Shown: one piece after another, positions 9,513-18,388 of the stretch
Layout: the number at the start of each line of letters is the position of its first letter
How positions within the stretch are numbered: the first letter of the stretch is position 1
Source of the DNA: Bacillota bacterium
GTDB taxonomy: Bacteria > Bacillota > Clostridia > Tissierellales > Peptoniphilaceae
Length of the DNA: 64,000 bases
NCBI GenBank assembly: GCA_028724185.1
Contig: JAQYDN010000002.1
Span: 82,979-146,978 of the forward strand
Direction of reading: 5' to 3'
Notes under the pieces: generated by a model
The model's input: only the letters and a program-made list of their open reading frames with translations
What the model was told of the DNA's origin: nothing
Databases searched by the model: none
Program-made: the position numbers and the translations under genes

Positions 9513-10765
9513 TTGTCTTCCTCCTGTCTATATGCCTTTCGAAGACCCACGACCCAAATGACTTCGCCGTCTTCCACGACGAGGGGCCAGCGATCTCTCC
9601 GCTGTCTGTCAATTTTTTCGTCGATAAAAATATCCTTGATTTTCTTGTGTCCGACCTTGAGCTTGATCCTGTCTCCCGGCAGCCGCGCTCGAACGACGAC
9701 GCGGCTCGGGTCCTCGATTCGAATAAAGTCGCCTTCGAGGGCCTCGTCCAGTACGAACCGATGTCCGTTCCAAACCGTCTCCGTCTCTAACGGAGATACG
9801 GCGTCGACCGCGGATTCGGACGATTCGACAGAACGGATGTACACTTTCCCGTACGACCTCTGTACGCGGATCCCCGGCAGGTCGATGCCCTTTCCGCTCT
9901 CCGCATCTTTCAGTTCGTCGATCGAGCCGATATGGTCGTAGCTGATGTTGGTGAGGTTTCCGCGCACCTCCGCGATCGCCTTTCGCAACACGCGACCTTT
10001 GACGCTCGGAGAAAGATCGAAGAGCGCATCCTCGATATAAAGCCCGCTTGCGTCGCAACCCGCGAGCTCGCGATACGACGCCTCCGCGACCTCTTCCAAA
10101 TACGAGGCGTCCTCGACCGCCATCTTTCTAAACGACTCCATCACTTGCACGAAGCCCGGGTTAATCGCCTTCGCCGCGGGAATAATTCTGAGTCGCACCT
10201 TGTTTCTGGAATAGATCGCTTCCTCGTTGGTCCGGTCGACGACGTAGGGAATCTTTCTTTCATTCAATGCGCTTAAAATGTCATCCTTCGTCATACCGAG
10301 CAGCGGTCTGAAGAGATCGCCGTCGCGCACCGACATCCCGCCGATGCCTTCGAGCCCCGTTCCCCGTATCAGGCGAAGGAGCATCGTCTCGACCTGGTCG
10401 TCGAGATGGTGGGCGAGCGCGATCATTCCGCCTTTCCGCTTGTGTCTTCTGAAAAATCGATATCGCATCGCGCGGCCGGCCTCCTCGATACTCATCCGCT
10501 TCTCTGCGGCATAGGCCGCCACATCGGCGCGCTCCACGACCAGGGGAATGTCCCATTTTCTACATACCGCTTCGACAAACGAGAGGTCCGCATCCGCCTC
10601 CTCTCTCAATCCGTGATGCAAATGAGCCGCCTCCAAGAGAAAAGGGACGCTCTTTCGAAGCGTCTTTAAGCGATACAACAGGTACATGGAATCCGGACCG
10701 CCCGAGAACGCGACCAGTATCTTCGAGTCGGCGCGGATGTATTGTTCCCACGCGATATCCGCCAC
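9473..10765 (-). CDS. tilS: tRNA(Ile)-lysidine synthase
   Basis: TilS attaches lysine to C34 of the CAU-anticodon tRNA-Ile so that it reads AUA codons. The PP-loop ATP-binding motif SGGPDS is near the N-terminus, followed by HLHHGLREEAD and, at the C-terminus, the TilS-type substrate-binding domain ending KDIFIDEKIDRQRRD and WVVGLRKA. I place the start at the GTG at 10765, which has GGAGG just upstream; the ATG at 10777 directly abuts the T-run of the preceding terminator and has no ribosome binding site. That gives 430 residues. The last 40 bp overlap hpt. Confidence 0.93.
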   Translation of the reverse strand: MADIAWEQYIRADSKILVAFSGGPDSMYLLYRLKTLRKSVPFLLEAAHLHHGLREEADADLSFVEAVCRKWDIPLVVERADVAAYAAEKRMSIEEAGRAMRYRFFRRHKRKGGMIALAHHLDDQVETMLLRLIRGTGLEGIGGMSVRDGDLFRPLLGMTKDDILSALNERKIPYVVDRTNEEAIYSRNKVRLRIIPAAKAINPGFVQVMESFRKMAVEDASYLEEVAEASYRELAGCDASGLYIEDALFDLSPSVKGRVLRKAIAEVRGNLTNISYDHIGSIDELKDAESGKGIDLPGIRVQRSYGKVYIRSVESSESAVDAVSPLETETVWNGHRFVLDEALEGDFIRIEDPSRVVVRARLPGDRIKLKVGHKKIKDIFIDEKIDRQRRDRWPLVVEDGEVIWVVGLRKAYRQEEDKWQKLVWVPSKKI

Positions 10766-10779
10766 AAGCTCCTCCATTC

Positions 10780-10804
10780 AAAAAAATAACGCCGCTTCGC
10801 GGCG
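10780..10804 (-). terminator. Terminator after the S1-domain gene
   Basis: On the minus strand CGCCGCGAAGCGGCG is followed by TTATTTTTTT. It lies between the S1-domain gene and tilS, so tilS-hpt-ftsH depend on readthrough or on a promoter I cannot place. Confidence 0.75.
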
Positions 10805-10810
10805 CTTTTA

Positions 10811-11221
10811 CTATCGTCTCTTCGTCTTTCCCTGTCGAACATTTCGACGTTGTTTCGCACTTTCAATCTTTTCGTTGCTGACTTTCATGAATTTGCTCAA
10901 CATGTCGTCAAAGCTGGACGCATCAGACTTATGAACTTCTCTACTCAATTGAACCGCTTGAGGAAGAATTTTTTTATGTTCTGTTTTCGGCTGTGCTTGT
11001 TTGATGCTTAGCGCAATTTTTCCATCGGATTCGATGTTCAAAACCTTTACTTTAACTTTTTGTCCCTTCGACAGATGATCGGAAACTTCTTTCACGTATT
11101 CATCCGAGATTTCGGAGATATGTACCAACCCGCTGTGATCTTCATCAAGTTGAACAAATGCGCCAAACTTAACAATCCCCGTCACAACGCCGTCTAAAAC
11201 ACTTCCCACTTCAATTGCCAT
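10811..11221 (-). CDS. S1 RNA-binding domain protein (YabR-like)
   Basis: The 136-residue protein carries one N-terminal S1 domain (about residues 3-75: GSVLDGVVTGIVKFGAFVQL, then SGLVHISEIS) followed by a basic, low-complexity tail ending in RRNVRQGKTKRR. Position and architecture match YabR of Bacillus, a small S1 protein downstream of divIC, also related to general stress protein 13. It presumably binds RNA or ribosomes; no specific role is established here. It starts 4 bp after the divIC-like gene on the same strand and is followed by a terminator. Confidence 0.87.
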   Translation of the reverse strand: MAIEVGSVLDGVVTGIVKFGAFVQLDEDHSGLVHISEISDEYVKEVSDHLSKGQKVKVKVLNIESDGKIALSIKQAQPKTEHKKILPQAVQLSREVHKSDASSFDDMLSKFMKVSNEKIESAKQRRNVRQGKTKRR

Positions 11222-11224
11222 ACG

Positions 11225-11554
11225 TTAGTTTATGTCCTCCTTATTGAGATCGCCCTCGCGATCTTTATTTTTATCAATATATATAACTTCTCTCGGCTTG
11301 ACCATGCCCAAATCTTCTCTGGCTACTTTTTCGACAAAATCCAATCCGTCACTGTGACGAATATCGTGACCGGTGCGTTTAATATCCTTCGAACGACGCT
11401 CTATCTTTTGACGGTTTTCCTCCAACAACGCCTGTTTTTGCGCAATCGTCCTATGCGTGCGAATCGTCATGATTGCGCAAATGACAGCGACGATCGCAAT
11501 TAGCCAACGCGCTGTCTTTATCGGAACTCTGTGCACTTGTTTTTGCTTTGCCAT
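11225..11554 (-). CDS. divIC: Septum formation initiator family protein (DivIC/FtsB-like)
   Basis: A 109-residue bitopic membrane protein: a basic N-terminus, one transmembrane helix (about 16-32, WLIAIVAVICAIMTI), then a coiled coil (residues 35-60) and a short conserved end (VEKVAREDLGMVKPREVIYI). This is the DivIC/FtsB layout, which forms the FtsL-FtsB/DivIC complex at the division septum and activates septal peptidoglycan synthesis. Its place between rqcP and the S1-domain gene matches divIC in Bacillus, where the sporulation genes yabP and yabQ lie between; these are absent here. Confidence 0.9.
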   Translation of the reverse strand: MAKQKQVHRVPIKTARWLIAIVAVICAIMTIRTHRTIAQKQALLEENRQKIERRSKDIKRTGHDIRHSDGLDFVEKVAREDLGMVKPREVIYIDKNKDREGDLNKEDIN

Positions 11555-11599
11555 GGCGCCACCTCAATGTATATAGTATCGCACGTTTGGAGGATATTT

Positions 11600-11848
11600 T
11601 CAATCCTCCGGTAACATTTCGTACAGATCTTCCGCGCCTCTTTTCTGGACATTGTCCTTGATGTCGACGACGCGCACGCGCTGTTTGCGGTTTCCGAACT
11701 GCACCTCGACGATGTCTCCTACCGCCACCTCGTCGCCGGCCTTCGCCGTCTTTCCGTTGATCTTGACCCGACCGCCGTCGCAGGCGTCTTTGGCGACGGT
11801 GCGGCGCTTGATGATTCTCGCATTCTTCAAGTATTTGTCGATTCTCAT
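11600..11848 (-). CDS. rqcP: S4-domain RNA-binding protein RqcP (YabO/Hsp15 family)
   Basis: The 82-residue protein is essentially one S4 domain: MRIDKYLKNARIIKRRTVAK, then GGRVKINGKTAKAGDEV. In Bacillus the homologue RqcP works with RqcH in ribosome-associated quality control, stabilising peptidyl-tRNA on obstructed 50S subunits during poly-alanine tailing. The assignment rests on length, the S4 motif and the conserved position between the HU gene and divIC. RqcH is not in the window. Confidence 0.88.
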   Translation of the reverse strand: MRIDKYLKNARIIKRRTVAKDACDGGRVKINGKTAKAGDEVAVGDIVEVQFGNRKQRVRVVDIKDNVQKRGAEDLYEMLPED

Positions 11849-11860
11849 AAATCTCCCTTC

Positions 11861-11885
11861 AAAAAAAGGGCCCTTGCGAGCCCTA
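11861..11885 (-). terminator. Terminator downstream of the HU gene
   Basis: On the minus strand AGGGC-loop-GCCCT is followed by TTTTTTT. This short stem lies between hup and rqcP and would raise HU transcript level relative to the genes behind it. Confidence 0.65.
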
Positions 11886-11890
11886 ACTTT

Positions 11891-12169
11891 TTATTTATTG
11901 ACCGATTCTTTTAAAGCTTTGCCTGCACGGAATACCGGTGCCTTCGACGCGGGGATCTTAATAACTTCTTCAGGATTTCTGGGGTTTCTGCCTTCGCGAG
12001 CTTTGCGATCGCGAACTTCGAAGGTTCCGAAACCGACTAATTGTACTTTTTCACCTTGAGATAAAGTTTCTTCGATGGTCGATAAGAAACCGTTTAATGC
12101 GTTTTCAGCATCCTTCTTCGACAAGTTGCTTTTTTCTGCAATGCTGGAAATAAGTTCTGATTTGTTCAT
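11891..12169 (-). CDS. hup: DNA-binding protein HU
   Basis: A 92-residue HU/IHF-family nucleoid protein: MNKSELISSIAEKSNLSKKD at the N-terminus and the DNA-binding arm GFGTFEVRDRKAREGRNPRN with the conserved tail IKIPASKAPVFRAGKALKE. It binds and bends DNA without sequence specificity. The length is typical. It lies 17 bp after mazG and probably shares the mazG promoter; the hairpin after it would make it the most abundant transcript of this part. Confidence 0.97.
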   Translation of the reverse strand: MNKSELISSIAEKSNLSKKDAENALNGFLSTIEETLSQGEKVQLVGFGTFEVRDRKAREGRNPRNPEEVIKIPASKAPVFRAGKALKESVNK

Positions 12170-12186
12170 AATATCCTCCTAAAGTT

Positions 12187-13467
12187 TTAATTCCCTCTGT
12201 CTTCTCTATCGGAGAGGTAATCACTCAACGCTCCGAGAGCGTCATCGAGCGCCGTCTCCGCTTCAATATGCCGCTGATCGGCCTCGTTCAACAACTCAAA
12301 CATGCGCTTTATCCACGCACCCTCTTCTCGATTCGACGCGTAATCTTCTAAAAACTCGAGAATCAGATTCTCGTCGTCCACCCGCCTAAGCGCCTTGGCG
12401 CCGCGCATCAGAGCGGGCAATCCTTCGTCGTGTCGCAATTTCTGCGATGCTGTTACATCGCCCGTCTCCTCTTCTTTCAAAGCGTCCCAATTTTCTCGGC
12501 CGCCTCCGAAGACGTGCGGGTGACGATTCACCATTTTCTGAATGAGTCCCTCGGAGATCGTCTGTAACGTAAAAGTTCCTTCCTCGGCCGCAATCTCCGA
12601 ATGAAAAATAACTTGAAAAAGCACGTCGCCGAGTTCTTCCTCGACCCGGAAACTGTCGTCTCGCCGAATGGCGTAAGCCGCCTCGTAGGCTTCTTCAACT
12701 AAATTCGCATTCATGCTCTCGTGCGTTTGCCTCCGGTCCCAAGAACAGCCCTCCGGACCGCGCAGACGCCGAACGAGCGCGACGACATCTTTTATGTCTT
12801 TTCGCGCACTCGACTTCGGGACGTAGAGGCTCGTTTCAAAGCCGTAGTCGTCGAAGCGATCGAGCTGATACAACGCGCGCTTTAGAACCGATTCCTTCTT
12901 CGGATGTCCGGCGTGCGATAAGACATAGACCGCGTGTTCGTCGCCGTAAAGTTCCGAAAGCGTCAGTTTTAATTCGCGAGCAATGCGCTGATTGTACACT
13001 TGCGTCACGATCATGTCTTTGTGAATGTCTATATCGAGATCGGTAAAGTCGTCGCCGTTTAAAAAGACCAAGCCTTCGACGGGATCCTTTTTGACCGCAT
13101 CGAGAATCGGCTCGATAAAACTTAAGCCATCCACGATTTCGATCTCCGGATCGCGCTCCAAGAGATATACGACCGTCTTTTCCGCGACTAGCGGATGCCC
13201 AGGCACAAAATAGCTAATCTTACACGTCTCGGACCGCTCGATCAAGTCATCGGCAATCGCACGATACAGCGAATCGAAATCGTCCATAGTCTCGTATAAG
13301 TGATCATAGCTCGTGTAAGGAATGCCGCGTGAACGGAAATAGTTGACCGCATCATGCGCTTCCGTTCTGAGAAATTTCTCGGAATCGTCTTCGATCGCTT
13401 CGATGGCCTTTGCCGTCAAACCGCTCTCGTCCGTAGGGCCCAGGCCCACTATGCGCAAATTTCCCAT
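12187..13467 (-). CDS. mazG: YabN/MazG-type protein: tetrapyrrole-methylase-like domain plus MazG pyrophosphohydrolase
   Basis: The 426-residue protein fuses an N-terminal SAM-dependent tetrapyrrole methylase-like domain (about 1-205: MGNLRIVGLGPTDESGL, FVPGHPLVAEKTV) to one MazG nucleotide pyrophosphohydrolase domain (about 225-340: GCSWDRRQTHESMNANLVEEAYE, VEEELGDVLFQVIFHSEIA). The MazG EExxE/ExxD metal-binding residues are visible. It probably hydrolyses non-canonical NTPs. After residue 345 the sequence departs from the usual YabN tail and is shorter than the roughly 490-residue Bacillus protein. It is the first gene after a good promoter and leads into hup, rqcP and divIC. Confidence 0.92.
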   Translation of the reverse strand: MGNLRIVGLGPTDESGLTAKAIEAIEDDSEKFLRTEAHDAVNYFRSRGIPYTSYDHLYETMDDFDSLYRAIADDLIERSETCKISYFVPGHPLVAEKTVVYLLERDPEIEIVDGLSFIEPILDAVKKDPVEGLVFLNGDDFTDLDIDIHKDMIVTQVYNQRIARELKLTLSELYGDEHAVYVLSHAGHPKKESVLKRALYQLDRFDDYGFETSLYVPKSSARKDIKDVVALVRRLRGPEGCSWDRRQTHESMNANLVEEAYEAAYAIRRDDSFRVEEELGDVLFQVIFHSEIAAEEGTFTLQTISEGLIQKMVNRHPHVFGGGRENWDALKEEETGDVTASQKLRHDEGLPALMRGAKALRRVDDENLILEFLEDYASNREEGAWIKRMFELLNEADQRHIEAETALDDALGALSDYLSDREDRGN

Positions 13468-13491
13468 TGGCGCCCTCCTTTTACCTTAGCT

Positions 13492-13520
13492 ATTGTACTA
13501 TCCAACGACTTCTTTGTCTA
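13492..13520 (-). promoter_or_regulatory. Sigma-A promoter upstream of mazG
   Basis: On the minus strand TAGACA and TACAAT are separated by 17 bp, each one mismatch from consensus, about 25 bp before the mazG start codon. Confidence 0.78.
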
Positions 13521-13688
13521 GTATAAATGCAATTCTTCCCTAAATTTAGCCATTTTTAACGCATTTCTTTCGATTTCGATAAAAATATGGACCGCTTCAA
13601 TCGGGGCAATGCGCGGGAAGAAAGCGCACGCGCGCTTTCCTCTCATTACAGGAATACCCATCGCGGATCAACTCCGAACGCTTTGCAT
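13521..13688. other. Intergenic region between prsA and mazG, no gene seen
   Basis: No convincing ORF is present. The called 104-aa minus-strand ORF at 13597-13911 is mostly the reverse frame of the prsA tail and is rich in arginine and serine. Confidence 0.5.
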
Positions 13689-13720
13689 AAAAAAATAACC
13701 GGCGGAGTCGCCGATTATTT
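13689..13720 (-). terminator. Terminator downstream of prsA
   Basis: On the minus strand AATAATCGGCG...CCGCCGGTTATT is followed by a seven-T run, shortly after the prsA stop. Confidence 0.83.
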
Positions 13721-13741
13721 TTGACGCGCACGCTGCGCGCG

Positions 13742-14812
13742 TTATTTATCTTCCTTATCGGTTTTCTTATCCTTCGACTGAGCTTGGTTCGAAGACTGAG
13801 CGTTGTTTGCGCCCTTCTTGTCCTTTGCATCGCCCTGCTTTGGTTCTTCCTTGATCGGTTCGACCGCGATGTCCTCGGACGTGTCGACGTGGCGCTTGAC
13901 CTTTGCGTCACTTCTCAACTTCTTCGTGTGTTCTTGGAAGCGCTCCTGAATCATCTGCATCTTGACGTTTTCCTTCGCGCTGTCGAAGTCGTCGTTGATC
14001 TTTTCGAGCTTGATGATGTGATAGCCGAACTGCGTCTTGACGGGATCGCTGATTTCGCCGGGTTTCATCGAAAATACCTTGTCGTCAAATTCCTTGACCA
14101 TCTGTCCGGGCGTGAACTCGCCGAGCGAACCGCCGTTTTCAGCCGACTGCTTGTCGATGCTCTTTTCCTTGGCGAGTTTTGCAAAATCGGCGCCGCCGTC
14201 CAATTCCTTCTTAACAGCTTCGGCCTCTTCTTTCGTCTTGACGAGGATGTGGCTCGCTTCGGCGGTCTTGTAACGATCCTTGTTCTTTTCGTAATACTCC
14301 TTGATCTCTTCTTCTTTCGGCTCGAGGTCTTTAAGCATTTTCTTTTGGTACTTTTGCATCAAAAGATTCGTCTTCGTATAGTCCTTGAGTTCGTTCAAGT
14401 CCATGTTGTTGGATTTTAAGATCTCGTTAAACTGTTCTTCGCCGCCATACATTTGTTTCATCTTGTCGAGTTCCGAATCGACCTCTTTGTCGCTCACGGT
14501 GATTCCCTTTTTCTCGGCATCTTGTTTGACGACTTCGAGACCGATTAAATTTTCGAGTGTATTCTCGCGCATAAGCTCGCCCATGGTCTTGTTGCTGCCG
14601 TCTTGAGCGCTTTGCTCCAAGAAGTCTTTGCCGAATTGCGCCATGGCCTGTTGTGCTTGTACCTTGTATTCTTTTTCATATTGTACGCGGGGAATATCTT
14701 TTCCGTTGACCGTCGCCGCGGCGTTTCCACTGTTTTTGCCGCAACCGACCAACATGACAGACGCCGCCAGGGCGACGACGCCGATTTTCTTTAACGACTT
14801 TGAAATATTCAT
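13742..14812 (-). CDS. prsA: Foldase lipoprotein PrsA (parvulin-type peptidyl-prolyl isomerase)
   Basis: A membrane-anchored chaperone and prolyl isomerase that folds exported proteins. The signal peptide ends in a lipobox (LVGCG). A SurA_N-like chaperone region (about 35-180) is followed by a parvulin domain (about 190-290: EASHILVKTKEEAE, NGGSLGEFTPGQMVKEFDD, TQFGYHIIKLEKI) and a charged lysine- and glutamine-rich tail. I start it at the ATG at 14812, because the upstream ATG at 14818 leaves no spacing after AAAGG. A TG-T-TATAAT extended -10 at 14846-14851 overlaps the end of the mfd region, so it can be transcribed separately. The usual spoVT neighbour is absent. Confidence 0.93.
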   Translation of the reverse strand: MNISKSLKKIGVVALAASVMLVGCGKNSGNAAATVNGKDIPRVQYEKEYKVQAQQAMAQFGKDFLEQSAQDGSNKTMGELMRENTLENLIGLEVVKQDAEKKGITVSDKEVDSELDKMKQMYGGEEQFNEILKSNNMDLNELKDYTKTNLLMQKYQKKMLKDLEPKEEEIKEYYEKNKDRYKTAEASHILVKTKEEAEAVKKELDGGADFAKLAKEKSIDKQSAENGGSLGEFTPGQMVKEFDDKVFSMKPGEISDPVKTQFGYHIIKLEKINDDFDSAKENVKMQMIQERFQEHTKKLRSDAKVKRHVDTSEDIAVEPIKEEPKQGDAKDKKGANNAQSSNQAQSKDKKTDKEDK

Positions 14813-14845
14813 AAACATCCTTTCTTTCTTTACTGGCTTTGTCTT

Positions 14846-14854
14846 ATTATAACA
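14846..14854 (-). promoter_or_regulatory. Extended -10 promoter for prsA
   Basis: TGTTATAAT on the minus strand is a perfect -10 with the TGn extension, about 35 bp before the prsA start. No good -35 box is seen. Confidence 0.55.
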
Positions 14855-14859
14855 AGGAA

Positions 14860-17800
14860 TTATTTTTCCCGTGTGTGTGATTTGTGTATTTTCATGAGTT
14901 CCAATAATTTTTCGATCGAATCGAGCGGTTCCCTGTCCTCGGATAGGGTCAAACTGCTTTGCTCGCCAAAGGAAAAGACGACTTTTTTCCCGAAGACGCT
15001 CGTCACTTCGTTCATAAGCGCGATCGGCAATTCGTAGCCCTCCGTAAATTCGAGCGTATAATCGTCTTTTTTCTGCTGAATCGACTCGACGTGAAGCGTC
15101 GAGGCGAGGTGCCTTATCTTCGACAGGTGGATCAGCTGCAATACCGGCTTCGGCGGCTCGGAGAAGCGGTCGATCAACTCGTCGATAATGTCCGCCTCGT
15201 CCTCGTCGTCGGATACGACGGCGATTTTTCGATACATTTCCATACGCTGCGATTCGTCCCGGATATAGCGCTTGGGGATGTAGGAGTCGATCAAGACGTC
15301 GATCGTCGTCTCCACGGTCTCCTCGTCCTCCTCGCCCTTCGCGCGACTGACCGCCTGGCGCAAGAATTTCATATAGAGATCGTAGCCGATCGCATTCATG
15401 TGCCCGTGCTGACTCTCTCCCAAGATATTGCCCGATCCTCTGATTTCGAGGTCGCGCATCGCGATCTTATAACCGCTCCCGAATTCGGTAAATTCGCGAA
15501 TCGCAGCGAGGCGCTTTTCCGCCACCTCCGAGATGCTCGCGTTTCTCTGATACGTAAAATAGGCATATGCCATGCGATTGCTCCTGCCGATTCGCCCCCG
15601 CAGTTGGTAGAGCTGAGAAAGACCCAGGCGGTTCGCCTCCCAAATAATCATCGTATTGGCGTTGGAGACGTCCATGCCCGTTTCGATGATCGTCGAACAC
15701 AAGAGCACGTCGACCTCGCGATTGACAAATTGAAGCATGGTATCCTCGAGTTCCCGCTCGCCCATCTGCCCGTTTGCCATGGCGAAGCGCGCCTCGGGCA
15801 CGAGCGCTCTCAACTCGCCGAGCATCCTTTCCATCGACTGCACGCGATTATAGACGAAGTAGACCTGTCCGCCCCGGTCCAGTTCCTTGAGAATCGCCTC
15901 GCGCACCATCATCGGATTGTATTCGATGACGTAGGTTTGAACCGGAAAGCGCTCTTGGGGCGGTTCGTCGATGACGGACATGTCGCGTATTCCGGCGAGC
16001 GACATTTGAAGCGTCCTCGGAATCGGGGTCGCCGTAAGCGTCAAGGTGTCGACATTTTCCTTCAGCAATTTCAACTTTTCCTTGTGTCGTACGCCGAATC
16101 GCTGTTCCTCGTCGACGATTAACAGGCCCAAGTCTTTAAACTTGACGTCCTTCGACAACAGGCGGTGGGTGCCGACGACGATGTCCACGTTCCCGATTCT
16201 AATGCCTTCCAAGTCCTCCTTGATCTCCTTTGCCGTGCGAAACCGGGAGAGGATCGCGGTCTTGACGGCAAAGTTGGAAAAGCGCTCGCGCATGGTGTTG
16301 TAGTGCTGTTGGGCGAGAATCGTCGTCGGGACCAAAAAGGCGACCTGTTTTCCGTCCAAAATCGCCTTAAACGCCGCCCTCAACGCGACTTCGGTCTTTC
16401 CGTAGCCGACGTCTGCACAGAGCAGGCGGTCCATGGGCTTCGCCCGCTCCATGTCGGCCTTAATTTCTTCGGTGGCGAGAAGTTGCCCCTCGGTCTCTTC
16501 GTATGGAAAGGACGCCTCGAATTCCTTCTGCCACGGCTGGTCTTTGCTGAAGGCGTAGCCCTTTACGTCCTCGCGCTTGGAGTAGAGTTCGACCAAGTCC
16601 TCCGCCATCTCCTCGACGCTGCGCTTGGCCTTCGCCTTGGTCTTTCGCCAAGTCTGCGTGTTCAATCTACTGATCTTCGGTGGCGCGTCGTCGGTGGCGA
16701 TATAGCGGTGAATCAGGGAGAGTTGATCCATCGGCAAGAACAATTTGTCCCCGTCGCGATACATCAGCGAGATATAATCCCGCTGCACGCCCTGCACCTC
16801 TAAATTCGTCGTGCCCATAAACTTTCCGATTCCGTGGCTTTCGTGTACGACGTAATCGCCGACGTGAAGCGTCCCGAGATCGATCACATCGCGCTTCTTT
16901 TTGCGTTTCTTTCGCCGTTTGTAATCGCCGAAGATCTCCGTCGAATTTAAGAGCACGAAGCGCTCGTGTTCGAATTCGAACCCGCCGTGGACATGCCCTT
17001 CGTCGATCTGGACGACGCCGGGCTTTAACTCGGATGTGAGCTCGGAGACGGAAAAGTCCATCTCCTCGAGTGTTTCGACGAGCTTCTTCGTCTTCTCGGC
17101 GGTTCCGCCCAACAAGACGACCGTGTAATCGTCATCGACGTAACGACGGATTTCCTCCTGAAAGACACCTAGGCGCCCGCCGAAACTCGTCACGGTTTTA
17201 ACTTGAAAATTGACGATCTCCTTTAACTCGCGCTCGTCGTAACTCCGGACGATATGGCTCGAGATCAGGCGGTCGAAGCGCTTTAAGTCCCTTCTCGTGG
17301 ACTCGTAGTCGATTTGAATATTTAAGTGCTCCCTCAACAGTTCGCCCGCCTCCGCGAGGTCGGTGAGCGTATCGACAAGCGTCGTCGCCTGCTTTTCCGC
17401 GACCTCTCTCATGCGCCGCGGCTCGTCGATAAAGACGATCGGCGGTCTCTTAAAGTAATCGACGACGTTTGCGCGCGCGCGTTTCGGAATATAGGGAAGC
17501 AGGAGATCGGTGTTGTTGATGCGCGCACCGCTTCTCAATTGCTCGATCAGCGGTTCGTACTTCTCCGAGGCGCGTTCTTTCGACGCCAATGACAGTTTGT
17601 CGATCCCCTTCAAATCGCGCGCGATCCCCTTCGCCGCGACCTCGCTCAAGCGCTCGTCCAGGATAACGTCGTGGACGGGGAAGATCTCCACGCGCTCGAC
17701 CGTTTCGATCGAGCGCTGACTCCCCGCGTCGAACAGGCGAATGGAGTCCACTTCCACGTCAAAAAATTCGATTCGGCAAGGGTACGCGGACGGCGTAAAA

Positions 17801-18348
17801 ATGTCGACGATGCCACCGCGAACGGAGAACTGTCCCATGCCCTCGACGAAGTCGACGCGCTTATACCCCGCCTCGACGAGCGAGGCGATGAGGTCGTCGA
17901 GTTCGATCACATCGCCCAAGCCGATCGAAAAGGCGACTTCTTCGAGATAGGACGGCTTGAGAAAGATGCCGCCGAGCGCTTCGGGAGTCGTTACGACGAT
18001 CTTCGCCCTATCCGTCATCATGGCCTGAAGCGTCTGTAGTCGCTCGCCCAAAAGCTCCTGACTCCCCGCGTCGCGTTGAAAGAAAAAGAGTTCTCGCGCC
18101 GCCAATTGGTACACGCCGTCCTCGGCGTAGTAACTCAAATCTTCCGCCAATTTTTTCGCGCGCGCCACGTCGTATGTGACGAGTAATATCGGACGACGCT
18201 CCGCGCGCTGAATCGTCTCGACAAAGGGTGCGATGACCTGCTCGGCGAGTCCGTAGACGCCGATGGGCGTTTCGCCGTCTCGAAGACTCGACAGGACGCC
18301 TCGAAAAGATTGATTCTCTTCTAATAATTTATTGTAAATACTCGCCAT
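14860..18348 (-). CDS. mfd: Transcription-repair coupling factor
   Basis: Mfd removes stalled RNA polymerase and recruits UvrA to damaged template strands. The 1162-residue protein shows the UvrB-like N-terminal region, the RNA-polymerase-interacting domain (LHVGDYVVHESHGIGKFMG), the SF2 helicase motifs CADVGYGKTEVALRAAF (Walker A), VDEEQRFGV (DEEQ box) and TATPIPRTLQMSL, and the C-terminal TRCF domain. The ATG at 18348 follows GGAGG; the upstream ATG at 18372 lies in the pth terminator. Gene order pth-mfd is conserved in Bacillota; fin, usually between them in spore formers, is missing. Confidence 0.97.
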   Translation of the reverse strand: MASIYNKLLEENQSFRGVLSSLRDGETPIGVYGLAEQVIAPFVETIQRAERRPILLVTYDVARAKKLAEDLSYYAEDGVYQLAARELFFFQRDAGSQELLGERLQTLQAMMTDRAKIVVTTPEALGGIFLKPSYLEEVAFSIGLGDVIELDDLIASLVEAGYKRVDFVEGMGQFSVRGGIVDIFTPSAYPCRIEFFDVEVDSIRLFDAGSQRSIETVERVEIFPVHDVILDERLSEVAAKGIARDLKGIDKLSLASKERASEKYEPLIEQLRSGARINNTDLLLPYIPKRARANVVDYFKRPPIVFIDEPRRMREVAEKQATTLVDTLTDLAEAGELLREHLNIQIDYESTRRDLKRFDRLISSHIVRSYDERELKEIVNFQVKTVTSFGGRLGVFQEEIRRYVDDDYTVVLLGGTAEKTKKLVETLEEMDFSVSELTSELKPGVVQIDEGHVHGGFEFEHERFVLLNSTEIFGDYKRRKKRKKKRDVIDLGTLHVGDYVVHESHGIGKFMGTTNLEVQGVQRDYISLMYRDGDKLFLPMDQLSLIHRYIATDDAPPKISRLNTQTWRKTKAKAKRSVEEMAEDLVELYSKREDVKGYAFSKDQPWQKEFEASFPYEETEGQLLATEEIKADMERAKPMDRLLCADVGYGKTEVALRAAFKAILDGKQVAFLVPTTILAQQHYNTMRERFSNFAVKTAILSRFRTAKEIKEDLEGIRIGNVDIVVGTHRLLSKDVKFKDLGLLIVDEEQRFGVRHKEKLKLLKENVDTLTLTATPIPRTLQMSLAGIRDMSVIDEPPQERFPVQTYVIEYNPMMVREAILKELDRGGQVYFVYNRVQSMERMLGELRALVPEARFAMANGQMGERELEDTMLQFVNREVDVLLCSTIIETGMDVSNANTMIIWEANRLGLSQLYQLRGRIGRSNRMAYAYFTYQRNASISEVAEKRLAAIREFTEFGSGYKIAMRDLEIRGSGNILGESQHGHMNAIGYDLYMKFLRQAVSRAKGEEDEETVETTIDVLIDSYIPKRYIRDESQRMEMYRKIAVVSDDEDEADIIDELIDRFSEPPKPVLQLIHLSKIRHLASTLHVESIQQKKDDYTLEFTEGYELPIALMNEVTSVFGKKVVFSFGEQSSLTLSEDREPLDSIEKLLELMKIHKSHTREK

Positions 18349-18358
18349 ATGTCCTCCT

Positions 18359-18387
18359 AAAAAGCAGCTCAATTCCTTGAGCTGCTT
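18359..18387 (-). terminator. Terminator between pth and mfd
   Basis: On the minus strand AGCAGCTCAAGGAATTGAGCTGCT is followed by TTTT. The mfd ribosome binding site follows at once, so this may act as a partial attenuator. Confidence 0.75.
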
Positions 18388-18388
18388 C

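Noticed and set aside
14959-16122. 387-aa plus-strand ORF opposite mfd
   Set aside because: Antisense shadow of the helicase part of mfd; no recognisable domain and no ribosome binding site.
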